Shown piece after piece: positions 18,659 through 27,128 of a stretch of 64,000 nucleotides of DNA. The stretch's first letter is position 1; each line of letters begins with the position of its first letter. A model generated the notes under the pieces. That model was not told the origin of the DNA. It was given only the letters and a program-made list of their open reading frames with translations, and searched no databases. Source of the DNA: Rhodanobacter humi (GTDB taxonomy: Bacteria > Pseudomonadota > Gammaproteobacteria > Xanthomonadales > Rhodanobacteraceae); contig NZ_JBGBPY010000001.1 of the NCBI RefSeq assembly GCF_041107455.1, forward strand, positions 1-64,000, written 5' to 3'. The position numbers and the translations under genes are program-made.

Positions 18659-19339
18659 ATGCGAATACTCGTTGCCGAAGATGAGGTCAAAGCCCGGCGC
18701 TACCTGGCTCGGGGCTTGGGAGAACAAGGCTACTCGGTCGAACTCGCCGAGGATGGCAACGTGGCGTTGACGTTGCTGCGTGAGCACGCCTTTGACGCGG
18801 CGGTGCTGGATGTAATGCTGCCGGGCCGCGATGGCTGGAGCATCGTGCAGACCATGCGTAGCGAGGCGATCCGTACCCCGGTGCTGTTTCTCACCGCGCG
18901 CGATCACGTGGAAGACCGCGTGCGCGGCTTCGAGATCGGCGCCAACGACTACTTGGTGAAACCCTTCGCTTTCGCCGAGCTGCTGGCGCGGCTGCGCAAT
19001 CTGTTGCGCCAGGGCGAGCCGACGGGTGAAGCGGCGATGCTGCGCGTGGGACCGCTGCTGATCGACTCGCTGCGCCACCAAGTCACCCGAGACAGCCGGA
19101 CACTTCAGCTCACGCCGAAGGAGTATGCCCTGCTGCTGCTACTGGTGCGGCACCGTGGACGAGTGCTGTCGCGCACGTTGATCGCCGAAAGTGTGTGGGG
19201 CATTTGCTTTGAATCACAAACGAACGTGGTCGACGTGGTGATCCGGCGTTTGCGCAGCAAGTTGGATGCGCCATTTGCTGCGCCGCTGCTGCACACCGTG
19301 CGCGGTGTCGGCTACATGCTGGACAGCCATGAGCATTGA
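18659..19339 (+). CDS. OmpR-family response regulator, CusR/CopR-like
   Basis: The 226-residue protein has a receiver domain (MRILVAEDEVKARRYL; phospho-acceptor Asp in AVLDVMLPG; Lys in LVKPFAF) and a C-terminal winged helix (LTPKEYALLLLLV, then TNVVDVVIRRLRSKLD). The ATG at 18659 puts MRIL at the N-terminus, as in CusR/PcoR. It overlaps the sensor kinase gene by eleven bases. It probably activates the metal-efflux operon downstream, and possibly the cus operon. Confidence 0.88.
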   Translation: MRILVAEDEVKARRYLARGLGEQGYSVELAEDGNVALTLLREHAFDAAVLDVMLPGRDGWSIVQTMRSEAIRTPVLFLTARDHVEDRVRGFEIGANDYLVKPFAFAELLARLRNLLRQGEPTGEAAMLRVGPLLIDSLRHQVTRDSRTLQLTPKEYALLLLLVRHRGRVLSRTLIAESVWGICFESQTNVVDVVIRRLRSKLDAPFAAPLLHTVRGVGYMLDSHEH

Positions 19340-20798
19340 ACTGCCGTGGCGGCGGCGCTCGATCGGCGCGCGGCTGAGCTTGCTCTACACCCTCGTGGCG
19401 CTGACCGCCGTCGTCCTATTCGCCGGCATCACCGACTGGCGCCTGTCGACCAACTTTAGCGCCGAGCATCTGCGTTTCATGCAGGCCAAGGTGGCCGAGT
19501 TGCAGATGGACCTGAACGACGCCGAGGGCAAGCCGCAGGTGCTGCTGGGCGAGATCGCGAAGGAAACCGAGGGCACGCGCTTGCGTCAGTACGAGGCGCG
19601 CGTGCTCATCGGTGGGCACGTGCTAGGCGAGACGCCGGAGATGCGGCGCGAGCTGCCCGTTACGGTGTTCCCTCCCGCCACCGACGGCCTGCCGGCGGGG
19701 CCGCTGCAACCGCATCACGCGGACCAGTATATCTACATGCTGGCGACAGTGCGATTGACCCGCGTCAACGGCGACACACCACCGGAACTGCAGCTGGCAT
19801 TGGACGTGACCCGCGACGCAGCGCTGCAGAACAGCCTGCGTCGCGCGCTGGCATTGGCGTTTCTGCTGCTGGTGCCGCTGCTGGCGTTCGCCGGGCGCTG
19901 GGTGGCGGCGCAGGGGTTGGCACCGCTCACGCGTATCGCCGGTGCCGCGCGCGCGATCACGCCAGTTGACCTCTCGGCCCGATTGCCACTGACACCGCCG
20001 TGGCCGGACGAGCTGCACGACTTGGTGCTGGTGTTCAACGCGATGCTGGCACGGATCGAGGAGGCGTTTTCACGACTGTCGCGCTTTTCGGTTGATCTGG
20101 CGCACGAGTTGCGCACGCCTCTGGCCAACCTCAGTGGCGAACTGGAGGTGTGCCTGATGCGCCCGCGCGACGCGGCAGATTATCGCACGGCGCTGGAGTC
20201 GGGCCTGGAAGAATGCCGGCGGCTCAATGGGCTGATCGAGAACCTGCTGTTCATGGCGCGCGCCGAGCACGCCGAGCAAGCCCTGCGCTGCGAGTGTTTC
20301 GATATAGCGCAAGCCTTTGCCTGGGTGACTGCCCAGCATGCCCCAAGCGCGACCGCTCGCGACATCCGCATTCGTCTGGACGGCGCCGCTACAACAGTGG
20401 CCGATCCGCTGTTGCTGCGGCAGGCGCTGGCGAATCTTCTGGGCAATGCCATACGCCATTCGCACGACGGTGGCGAGGTGCGGATCACGTTGCAGGAAGT
20501 GGCTTCCGGTGTCGACATCCGCGTGCAGGACGACGGCGAAGGCATCGAGGCGGCGCACCTGACGCACCTGTTCGATCGCTTTTACCAGGTGGACGCGGCG
20601 CGGCGTCGCGGCGTCGGCCAAGGCACCGGACTAGGGCTATCCATCGTGAAAACAATCGTCGAACTGCATGGCGGCACAGTGCGCGTGGAGAGTGTGCGCG
20701 GCCGCGGTACCAGCGTGACCATGCATGTGCCGTCGGCCCTGCAGATCCAGCCCGGCACATCAACTGGCACGCCATCGCCGACATCCGCGCACCTATGA
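19329..20798 (+). CDS. Heavy-metal-type sensor histidine kinase
   Basis: The 489-residue kinase has a first helix at about residues 15-38, a periplasmic sensor loop of some 140 residues, a second helix, a HAMP region, the phospho-acceptor box SVDLAHELRTPLANL, the N-box GNAIRHSHDG and the G-boxes (DDGEGIE, GTGLGLSIVK). This is the CusS/PcoS layout. The start ATG at 19329 lies inside the regulator gene, and the stop overlaps the next gene by four bases. It should sense a periplasmic metal. The sensor loop is not especially Met-rich, so the ligand is open. Confidence 0.87.
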   Translation: MSIELPWRRRSIGARLSLLYTLVALTAVVLFAGITDWRLSTNFSAEHLRFMQAKVAELQMDLNDAEGKPQVLLGEIAKETEGTRLRQYEARVLIGGHVLGETPEMRRELPVTVFPPATDGLPAGPLQPHHADQYIYMLATVRLTRVNGDTPPELQLALDVTRDAALQNSLRRALALAFLLLVPLLAFAGRWVAAQGLAPLTRIAGAARAITPVDLSARLPLTPPWPDELHDLVLVFNAMLARIEEAFSRLSRFSVDLAHELRTPLANLSGELEVCLMRPRDAADYRTALESGLEECRRLNGLIENLLFMARAEHAEQALRCECFDIAQAFAWVTAQHAPSATARDIRIRLDGAATTVADPLLLRQALANLLGNAIRHSHDGGEVRITLQEVASGVDIRVQDDGEGIEAAHLTHLFDRFYQVDAARRRGVGQGTGLGLSIVKTIVELHGGTVRVESVRGRGTSVTMHVPSALQIQPGTSTGTPSPTSAHL

Positions 20799-21283
20799 AG
20801 CCAAACTTGGCCCATGTCGCGCATCGCGCGTTCAAGATCGGCATCGTCATCAAAGGGCTGGATGGCCTGTTGGAACTGGTGGGCGGCAGTGCGCTGCTGC
20901 TGACCGGTCGACCGGCGATTCATCACGCCGTGGCGCTGCTCACGCGGCAGGAGCTGATCGAGGATCCGCACGATGTCGTCGCCAATTACCTGCAGCACAT
21001 GGCGCAGCAGCTCTCGCTGAGCACGCGGCATTTTGCGGGAATCTATCTGCTCGCGCATGGACTGGTGAAGATCGTGATGGTGGTGGGGTTGCTGCGTGGG
21101 CTGCGCTGGTCATACCCGATGGCGGTCGTGCTGATGACGACCTTCATGGGCTATCAGGGCTACCGGCAGCTCCATCAGCCTTCGTTGCTGCTTGGCCTAC
21201 TCACCGTCATCGACGTCATCGTGACGTGCCTGATCGTGCGCGAGTGGCGGCATCTACCCGCCAAGACTCCGCCCATCGAATGA
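20795..21283 (+). CDS. DUF2127-family membrane protein
   Basis: The 162-residue product has four predicted helices. The segments AFKIGIVIKGLDGLLELVGG and LAHGLVKIVMVVGLLRG match the DUF2127 family of uncharacterised membrane proteins. The start overlaps the kinase stop as ATGA, so it is expressed with the two-component system. Function unknown. Confidence 0.75.
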   Translation: MKPNLAHVAHRAFKIGIVIKGLDGLLELVGGSALLLTGRPAIHHAVALLTRQELIEDPHDVVANYLQHMAQQLSLSTRHFAGIYLLAHGLVKIVMVVGLLRGLRWSYPMAVVLMTTFMGYQGYRQLHQPSLLLGLLTVIDVIVTCLIVREWRHLPAKTPPIE

Positions 21284-21340
21284 CAGAAATGACATCCAAC
21301 CGAGCGCGGTTCATCACGAACGTCCAACTATGCTCGCTGG

Positions 21341-22834
21341 ATGAAAATCCATGCGTACGAGGCGATCACGCTAGCAGCGAAGACCCGAGGTGGTTCGAGT
21401 GCCAGTGCCGTGCGCACCGCACTCAGCGCGCTGCTGACGCTCAGCGTTGCCGCCTGCGCATCGGTTCCTAGTTCGCCCGTCCCCGACCTGCAGCATCAGG
21501 CACAGGCGCTGCAAACGCGTCGACTGGATGATCCAGGCTTGGTTGCCGCCGAGGCGCGTTTGCATCTGCCCACCTCCGCCGATGTGACATGGACGCCGGA
21601 TCGCGTCACCGTGGCGGCCTGGTACTTCGACCCCACCTTGGCGCAGGCGCGCGACACAGCGCAGCGCGCCGAGGCCGACGCGGCGCTGGCCGCCCAGCGC
21701 GCCAACCCTACCCTGCAACTAAGCCCGGAAAAAGCCATTAGCGGCCTCGACGTCGCTTCGCCGTGGACGATCGGTGCATCGCTACTGCTGCCGCTGCTGC
21801 ATCCCGGCGAGTCGGCTGCACGGCGTGACATCGCGGCCGCCCACACGGAACAGGCCCGTGATCGAGCGGCGCTGGCGGTCTGGCGGAGCCGCGCGCGCGC
21901 CGTGACAGCGCTGCGCGAGGTGCTGCTCGCGCGCCGTGCGCAGGCATTGGCTCAAACGGTCGCTATTGCCCAGGCCAGCTATCTCGATGGCGTGCGCCGG
22001 CGTGTGGCAGCCGGTGCCAGCAGTCGCGACGCGGAGCTGGCGGCGGAGCTGGCGGCGCAGGGCGCCGCTGCCGACCTGGCCAACCGCACAGCGCAGCGCA
22101 TCGCGGCGGAACATGCCCTAGCCGGTGCGATCGGCGTACCGTGGTCGGCGCTGAATGGCGTGCCGTTGGTGTGGCCACAATTGGATGCGCCGCCCCCGCC
22201 AGCCGCGCTGCCAACGGGAGCGCTGGCCCAGGCGGCCGCCTGGAACCGACTCGACCTCGCCGCACTGCTGGCGCAGTACCGGGCCAGTGCAGCACGGCTG
22301 CGCTTGGCGGCGGGCACGCGGTATCCGACAACCGCGGTGGCACCGGGCTACATCTACGACCAAGGGCAGCGCAAGTTCGGGTTCGGTGTCGATATCGAAC
22401 TGCCACTGTTCCACGGTGCCGGCGCGCGCATCCGCGCGGCGGCCGCCGCGTGCGATGAGGCTGCGGCGGCGGTACAAGCGCGACAGGCGCAGATTCTCAA
22501 CGCCCTGGATGCTGCACGCGCCGATTACACCGCACGCTACGCCGCTTGGCAGCGTACGCTCGACGCGGCCGCCGCCGCCCACCAGACCGCGGCGCATGCT
22601 CGCGTGCAGCGTCGCGCCGGGCAGATGGATCGCGGGCGCGAAACGATCGCCGAGGTAGCCGCTGCGCACACCGACCTGGCCGCCGTCGATGCGCTTGGTG
22701 CCACGCTGAATGCACTCGGCCAACTGGAAGACGTGTTGCAGCGACCGCTATGGCCCGCTTCGACGCTGGCACCACCCTCGACAGCGAATCCGCTGCCATC
22801 CTCCTCACTAACCGAGACTGCCCATGCGCACTGA
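21341..22834 (+). CDS. TolC-family outer-membrane lipoprotein of a second RND system
   Basis: The 497-residue product has a lipobox (LLTLSVAACAS) preceded by a long N-terminal segment; translation could begin later. The rest is the duplicated coiled-coil outer-membrane efflux protein fold. It starts 57 bases after the DUF2127 gene, with weak ribosome binding signals. Its stop lies inside the adaptor gene (eleven-base overlap). It forms a tripartite pump with the next two genes. Confidence 0.82.
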   Translation: MKIHAYEAITLAAKTRGGSSASAVRTALSALLTLSVAACASVPSSPVPDLQHQAQALQTRRLDDPGLVAAEARLHLPTSADVTWTPDRVTVAAWYFDPTLAQARDTAQRAEADAALAAQRANPTLQLSPEKAISGLDVASPWTIGASLLLPLLHPGESAARRDIAAAHTEQARDRAALAVWRSRARAVTALREVLLARRAQALAQTVAIAQASYLDGVRRRVAAGASSRDAELAAELAAQGAAADLANRTAQRIAAEHALAGAIGVPWSALNGVPLVWPQLDAPPPPAALPTGALAQAAAWNRLDLAALLAQYRASAARLRLAAGTRYPTTAVAPGYIYDQGQRKFGFGVDIELPLFHGAGARIRAAAAACDEAAAAVQARQAQILNALDAARADYTARYAAWQRTLDAAAAAHQTAAHARVQRRAGQMDRGRETIAEVAAAHTDLAAVDALGATLNALGQLEDVLQRPLWPASTLAPPSTANPLPSSSLTETAHAH

Positions 22835-23831
22835 TTCCGGTTGGCGTCGCGTCGCTTTCGTCAGCGCCTGCGCGGCCGTGCTGGCGCTGCGGATGCCATC
22901 CCTGCATGCCGCCACCGACACCGACGGCGGCGTGACGTTGCCCGCAGCCAGTGTCAACGCCAGTGGCATTACCACCGTCGCGCTGCAGGCAACGAAACAG
23001 ACTACACAGGCACAGGCCATCGCCAGCGTAATGGATCCGCAACCGCTGCTGGCGCTGGCGGCGCAGTTGCAGGCCGCGCACGCCAAGGCAGTGGCCGCCG
23101 CGGTCGCCGCCCACAGCGCCAATGCCGAGGCCAAACGCTCGGCGGCGCTCTATCGCGATGGTGAAAATACCTCGCTGCAGCAGATGCAGGCGGCCGCCGC
23201 CGCGGCCGCACAGGCACAGGCGCAGGCGCAGATCGCACAGACGCAGGAGGTGGCGGTGCTCAGCAGCGCGCTAGCGCAGTGGGGGGCCTCCTTGGCAGCG
23301 CTGGCCGCGCGCGGACCGTCGGCGCTGGAAGACTATGCGGACGGCCAAAGTGCGCTGCTGGCCGTGGCCATGCCCGTGGATTCACCCGCACCGGCCGGCG
23401 ACACCGTCGTATTGTCGCTGCCTGGCCGCAGCTCGCTGCCGGCCCATCTGATCGGAACCTCCCCGCGTGCCGATGCGGTGGTTCAGGGCGCGACCTTCTT
23501 CTATCGCGCCGACGGCGCCGGGTTGCGCACGGATCAGCGGCTGACGGCCACGGTGCCGCTGGCAGGCACCGCGCAGACCGGCGTGACGGTGCCGACGGCG
23601 GCGGTGATCTGGTACGCCGGTCAGCCATGGGCCTATGCCGAGACCGCAGCTGGCCACTACCAGCGGCGGCCGCTGAGTGTGGCGGCACGCAACGCCAGCG
23701 GCTGGTTCGAGGCGAGTGGCTTTCGCGCCGGCGAACGAATCGTGGTGCGGGGTGGCGAGTTGCTCCTCTCGCAGGAACTGTTGCCACCGCCCGGCGCGAA
23801 GCCCGCCGGAGGCGATGACGATGACGATTGA
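22824..23831 (+). CDS. Periplasmic adaptor subunit with poly-Asp tail
   Basis: The 335-residue membrane-fusion protein has a signal peptide ending near SLHAA. A central Ala-rich coiled-coil hairpin (many AAAAAQAQAQ-like steps) and a beta-barrel domain (VPTAAVIWYAGQPW, GFRAGERIVVRGGELLLSQE) follow. It is shorter than CusB and lacks a heavy-metal-binding N-domain. The last residues are GGDDDDD, an unusual acidic tail that could bind cations. It overlaps the channel gene; a 102-base gap then precedes the pump gene. Confidence 0.78.
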   Translation: MRTDSGWRRVAFVSACAAVLALRMPSLHAATDTDGGVTLPAASVNASGITTVALQATKQTTQAQAIASVMDPQPLLALAAQLQAAHAKAVAAAVAAHSANAEAKRSAALYRDGENTSLQQMQAAAAAAAQAQAQAQIAQTQEVAVLSSALAQWGASLAALAARGPSALEDYADGQSALLAVAMPVDSPAPAGDTVVLSLPGRSSLPAHLIGTSPRADAVVQGATFFYRADGAGLRTDQRLTATVPLAGTAQTGVTVPTAAVIWYAGQPWAYAETAAGHYQRRPLSVAARNASGWFEASGFRAGERIVVRGGELLLSQELLPPPGAKPAGGDDDDD

Positions 23832-23933
23832 GGCCGGCCTGGTACCGGCCGATCGATCCACACCGCATCGCGCGGACATCGAGGTCTCGATCCACCGCGC
23901 GATTCCATCCTGCCGCGCCACAGGTACCGGCTC

Positions 23934-26900
23934 ATGTTGAATGCGATTGTCGGTTTTGCGGTGCGCCTGCGCGGGGTCATGATCGCGCTGGCCGTGCTTG
24001 CGACGACCTACGGCGTGCTGGCGCTGGGGCGCGCCCGGCTCGACGTATTCCCGGAATTTGCACCGCCGCAGGCGATCGTGCAGACCGAGGTACCGGGCTT
24101 TGCCCCCAGCCAGGTCGAGACGCTGGTGACGCAGCCATTGGAGAACGCGCTGGCCGGTGCTGGCGAGCTGACCAGCATGCGCTCCAAATCGCTGCAGGGT
24201 CTGTCGATGATCACCCTCACGTTTCGCAACGGCGCCGATCTGCAGCGCGTACGCCAGACGGTGAGCGAACGGCTACAGCGGGTGGCCAGCACACTGCCCA
24301 CCGGCGCACGCACACCAGTGCTGCTGCCGCTGTCGTCGTCATCAGGCATCGTGCTGACGATCGGCGTGACCTCGAAGAAACTGGACGCGCTGCAGCTGCG
24401 CACACTGGCCGACTGGACGCTCAAGCCGCAGTTGCTGTCCGTGCCCGGCGTGTCCGACGTCAGCGTCTTCGGCGGCGACCAGCGCCAGCTGCAGATCCAG
24501 GTCCACCCGCAGGCGCTGGCACGCTATGGCCTGTCGATGCAGCAGGTGATGGCAGCGGCACGTCGTGCCACCGGCCAAGCCGGCGGCGGCTTTGTCGAGA
24601 ACGCCAGCCAGCGCATCGTGCTGGCGCCCACCGGCCTGGCGACCACACCGGCGCAGATCGCCGAGGTGGCGCTGAAAACGCATCACGGCGCGGTGCTGCG
24701 GCTGGGTGACGTGGCCACGGTGAGCAACGCTGCGGCGCCGGCCGCTGGCGCGGCCACCATCATGGGCCAGCCCGGCGTGATGCTGGTGATCGCCGAGCAG
24801 TACGGGGCCGACACCGTACGCCTGACCCAGGCACTGGATGCGCGGCTGCAGTCGCTGAAACCCGCGCTCGCCGCGCAGCACGTGACGCTGTACCCGGCGT
24901 TGTTCCGCCCGGCCAACTTCATCGACGCGGCGGTCAGTCATCTGCGCGATGCGCTGCTGATCGGCGCGGCGCTAGTGCTGGCCGTGCTGTTCCTGTTCCT
25001 GCGCAACGCGCGGGCGGCGCTGATCTCGGCGGTGGCGATTCCGCTGTCGCTGCTGGCGGCGGTGGTGGTGCTGGAGCACTTCGGGCTGGGGCTGAACACG
25101 ATGACCCTTGGCGGCTTGGCGATCGCCATCGGCGAAGTGGTGGACGACGCCATCATCGACGTGGAAAACATTGTGCGCCGGCTGCGCCTGAACCGGCTCG
25201 AAGCCGCGCCGCTGCCCGCCGCGCAGGTGGTGCTGGCGGCCTCGCTGGAGGTGCGCGGCGCGGTGATCTACGCCACCTTCATCGTGGCGCTGGTGTTCGT
25301 GCCGGTGATCACGCTATCCGGCGTGGCCGGCAGCCTGTTCGCGCCGCTGGGCATCGCCTACATCGCCGCGATCATGGCCTCGCTGGTAGTGGCGCTGACG
25401 GTGACGCCAGCGCTGGCGCTGACCCTGTTGCGTGGCACCGACGACGCGCCCGAGCCGGCGCTGCAGCAGCGCATCAAGCAGCGCTACGCCAGCCTGCTGG
25501 CACGCGTCGAACGGCATCCGCGCGCGCTGCCGATCGGGGTGGCGGTGGTTTGTGTGGTGGCGCTAGCGGTGTTGCCGTTCCTGCGGGGCAACTTTCTGCC
25601 GCAACTGCGTGAAGGTCACTACATCGTGCATATGCGACTGGCGCCGGGCGCTTCGCTGCAGGCCTCGCAGGATCTGGGGACGCGTGTCAGCCAAGCGCTA
25701 CTGGCGGTACCGGGCGTACGCTCGGTGGCGCAGCGTACCGGCCGCAGCGCGCGCGTGGTCGATCCATCCCCGATCTTCGCCACCGAGTTCGAGGTGGATC
25801 TGAAGCCGCTCTCCGGCTCCGGCCAACAGCGTGTACTCGACGGCATTCAGCAGGCACTGAAACCGTTCGTGGGCGGCGCGTTTTCGGTCAATACCTTTCT
25901 GACCGAACGCATCCACGAAACCCTGTCCGGCTACACCGCGCCGGTGGTGGTGAAGATCTATGGCAACCAGCTCGATCAGCTCGACCGCTTGGCGCAGCAG
26001 TCGGCCACGGTACTGTCCCGCCTGCCAGGCGCCGCGAACGTGCAGGTGCAGGCGGCGCAGGGCGAGCCACAGCTGTCGATCCGTCTGCGCCAGGACGTGC
26101 TGTCGCGCGACGGCATCGCCCCAGCCGATGTGCTCGACACCCTGCAGGCCGCGTACGCCGGCACGCGGGTGGGCCAGGTGCTGGACGGCAACCGTGTGTT
26201 CGACGTCGAGGTAATCCTTCCGCCATCGCTGCGACTGGATCCGGCCAGTGTGGGGGCACTCCCGATCAGTGCACCCGACGGGCGCCAGTGGCCGCTGTCG
26301 GCACTGACCGATCTGACGATGAGCCAGGGGCGCGTGATGGTGCTGCACGAAGACGGCCAACGCGTGCAGGTGGTCACGGTGAATCTGCGCGGGGCCAACG
26401 CCGCGACGTTCACGCGCCAGGCGCAGCAGGCGCTGGCGCATGACATCACGTGGCCACCCGGCACCTATCCAGTGTTCGGCGGCGATGCGGCCGCGCAGTC
26501 GGCGGCGACCAACCAGTTGCTGGCGCACGCCGCGCTGGCGCTGGCCGGGGTGATTGTGCTGCTCTATCTGGCCCTGCGCAGCCTGCGTTCGGTGACGCTG
26601 GTGCTGGTCAATCTGCCGTTCGCGCTGGTCGGCGGCGTGGCGGTAGCGCTGCTGATGGGTGGCACGCTGAGCTTGGGCGGACTGGTCGGTTTCGTCACCC
26701 TGTTCGGCATCAGCGTGCGCAACTCGATCATGTTGGTGTCGCACTACCGCCATCTGGTTGAGGTCGAAGGCCTGCCATGGAACATGGACACCGCGCAACG
26801 CGGCGCCGCCGAGCGGCTAGTGCCGATTCTGATGACGGCGCTGGTGACCGCACTCGGGCTGTTGCCGCTGGCCCTCACGGCCGGCGCGCCGGGCAACGAG

Positions 26901-27020
26901 ATCGAGGGCGCGATGGCCGCGGTGATCTTGGGCGGACTGCTGACCTCGACAATCCTCAACCTGCTGGTGCTGCCGGTGATGGCCGTACGCTGGCTCCATT
27001 TTGCCCCAGCGACGCCGTGA
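23934..27020 (+). CDS. Heavy-metal RND efflux pump (CzcA family)
   Basis: The 1028-residue inner-membrane antiporter has the CzcA-type N-terminus (DVFPEFAPPQAIVQTEVPG). The TM4 signature is GEVVDDAIIDVENI, with three acidic residues. This differs from the [13 protein letters not shown] of the CusA-type pump in this window and from the DFGxxVDGA form of Zn/Co/Cd pumps, so the substrate is another metal or is unclear. The gene follows its adaptor and outer-membrane genes and the two-component system. The Tn3 transposase begins 108 bases after its stop. Confidence 0.87.
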   Translation: MLNAIVGFAVRLRGVMIALAVLATTYGVLALGRARLDVFPEFAPPQAIVQTEVPGFAPSQVETLVTQPLENALAGAGELTSMRSKSLQGLSMITLTFRNGADLQRVRQTVSERLQRVASTLPTGARTPVLLPLSSSSGIVLTIGVTSKKLDALQLRTLADWTLKPQLLSVPGVSDVSVFGGDQRQLQIQVHPQALARYGLSMQQVMAAARRATGQAGGGFVENASQRIVLAPTGLATTPAQIAEVALKTHHGAVLRLGDVATVSNAAAPAAGAATIMGQPGVMLVIAEQYGADTVRLTQALDARLQSLKPALAAQHVTLYPALFRPANFIDAAVSHLRDALLIGAALVLAVLFLFLRNARAALISAVAIPLSLLAAVVVLEHFGLGLNTMTLGGLAIAIGEVVDDAIIDVENIVRRLRLNRLEAAPLPAAQVVLAASLEVRGAVIYATFIVALVFVPVITLSGVAGSLFAPLGIAYIAAIMASLVVALTVTPALALTLLRGTDDAPEPALQQRIKQRYASLLARVERHPRALPIGVAVVCVVALAVLPFLRGNFLPQLREGHYIVHMRLAPGASLQASQDLGTRVSQALLAVPGVRSVAQRTGRSARVVDPSPIFATEFEVDLKPLSGSGQQRVLDGIQQALKPFVGGAFSVNTFLTERIHETLSGYTAPVVVKIYGNQLDQLDRLAQQSATVLSRLPGAANVQVQAAQGEPQLSIRLRQDVLSRDGIAPADVLDTLQAAYAGTRVGQVLDGNRVFDVEVILPPSLRLDPASVGALPISAPDGRQWPLSALTDLTMSQGRVMVLHEDGQRVQVVTVNLRGANAATFTRQAQQALAHDITWPPGTYPVFGGDAAAQSAATNQLLAHAALALAGVIVLLYLALRSLRSVTLVLVNLPFALVGGVAVALLMGGTLSLGGLVGFVTLFGISVRNSIMLVSHYRHLVEVEGLPWNMDTAQRGAAERLVPILMTALVTALGLLPLALTAGAPGNEIEGAMAAVILGGLLTSTILNLLVLPVMAVRWLHFAPATP

Positions 27021-27128
27021 GGCAGACGTGCGCGTTGGCGGTTGCGCGTTCAGCTCGATTTGGTGGCGTTTCGACGCGTGGACTTACAAACTTCGCTGTG
27101 AACAAGCCTTCTACGGAAGAAAATCCCT

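Noticed and set aside
27021-27128. Left inverted repeat of the Tn3 element directly before tnpA
   Set aside because: I looked for the complement of the 38-base right end here and found no match; a more distant left end cannot be excluded by eye.
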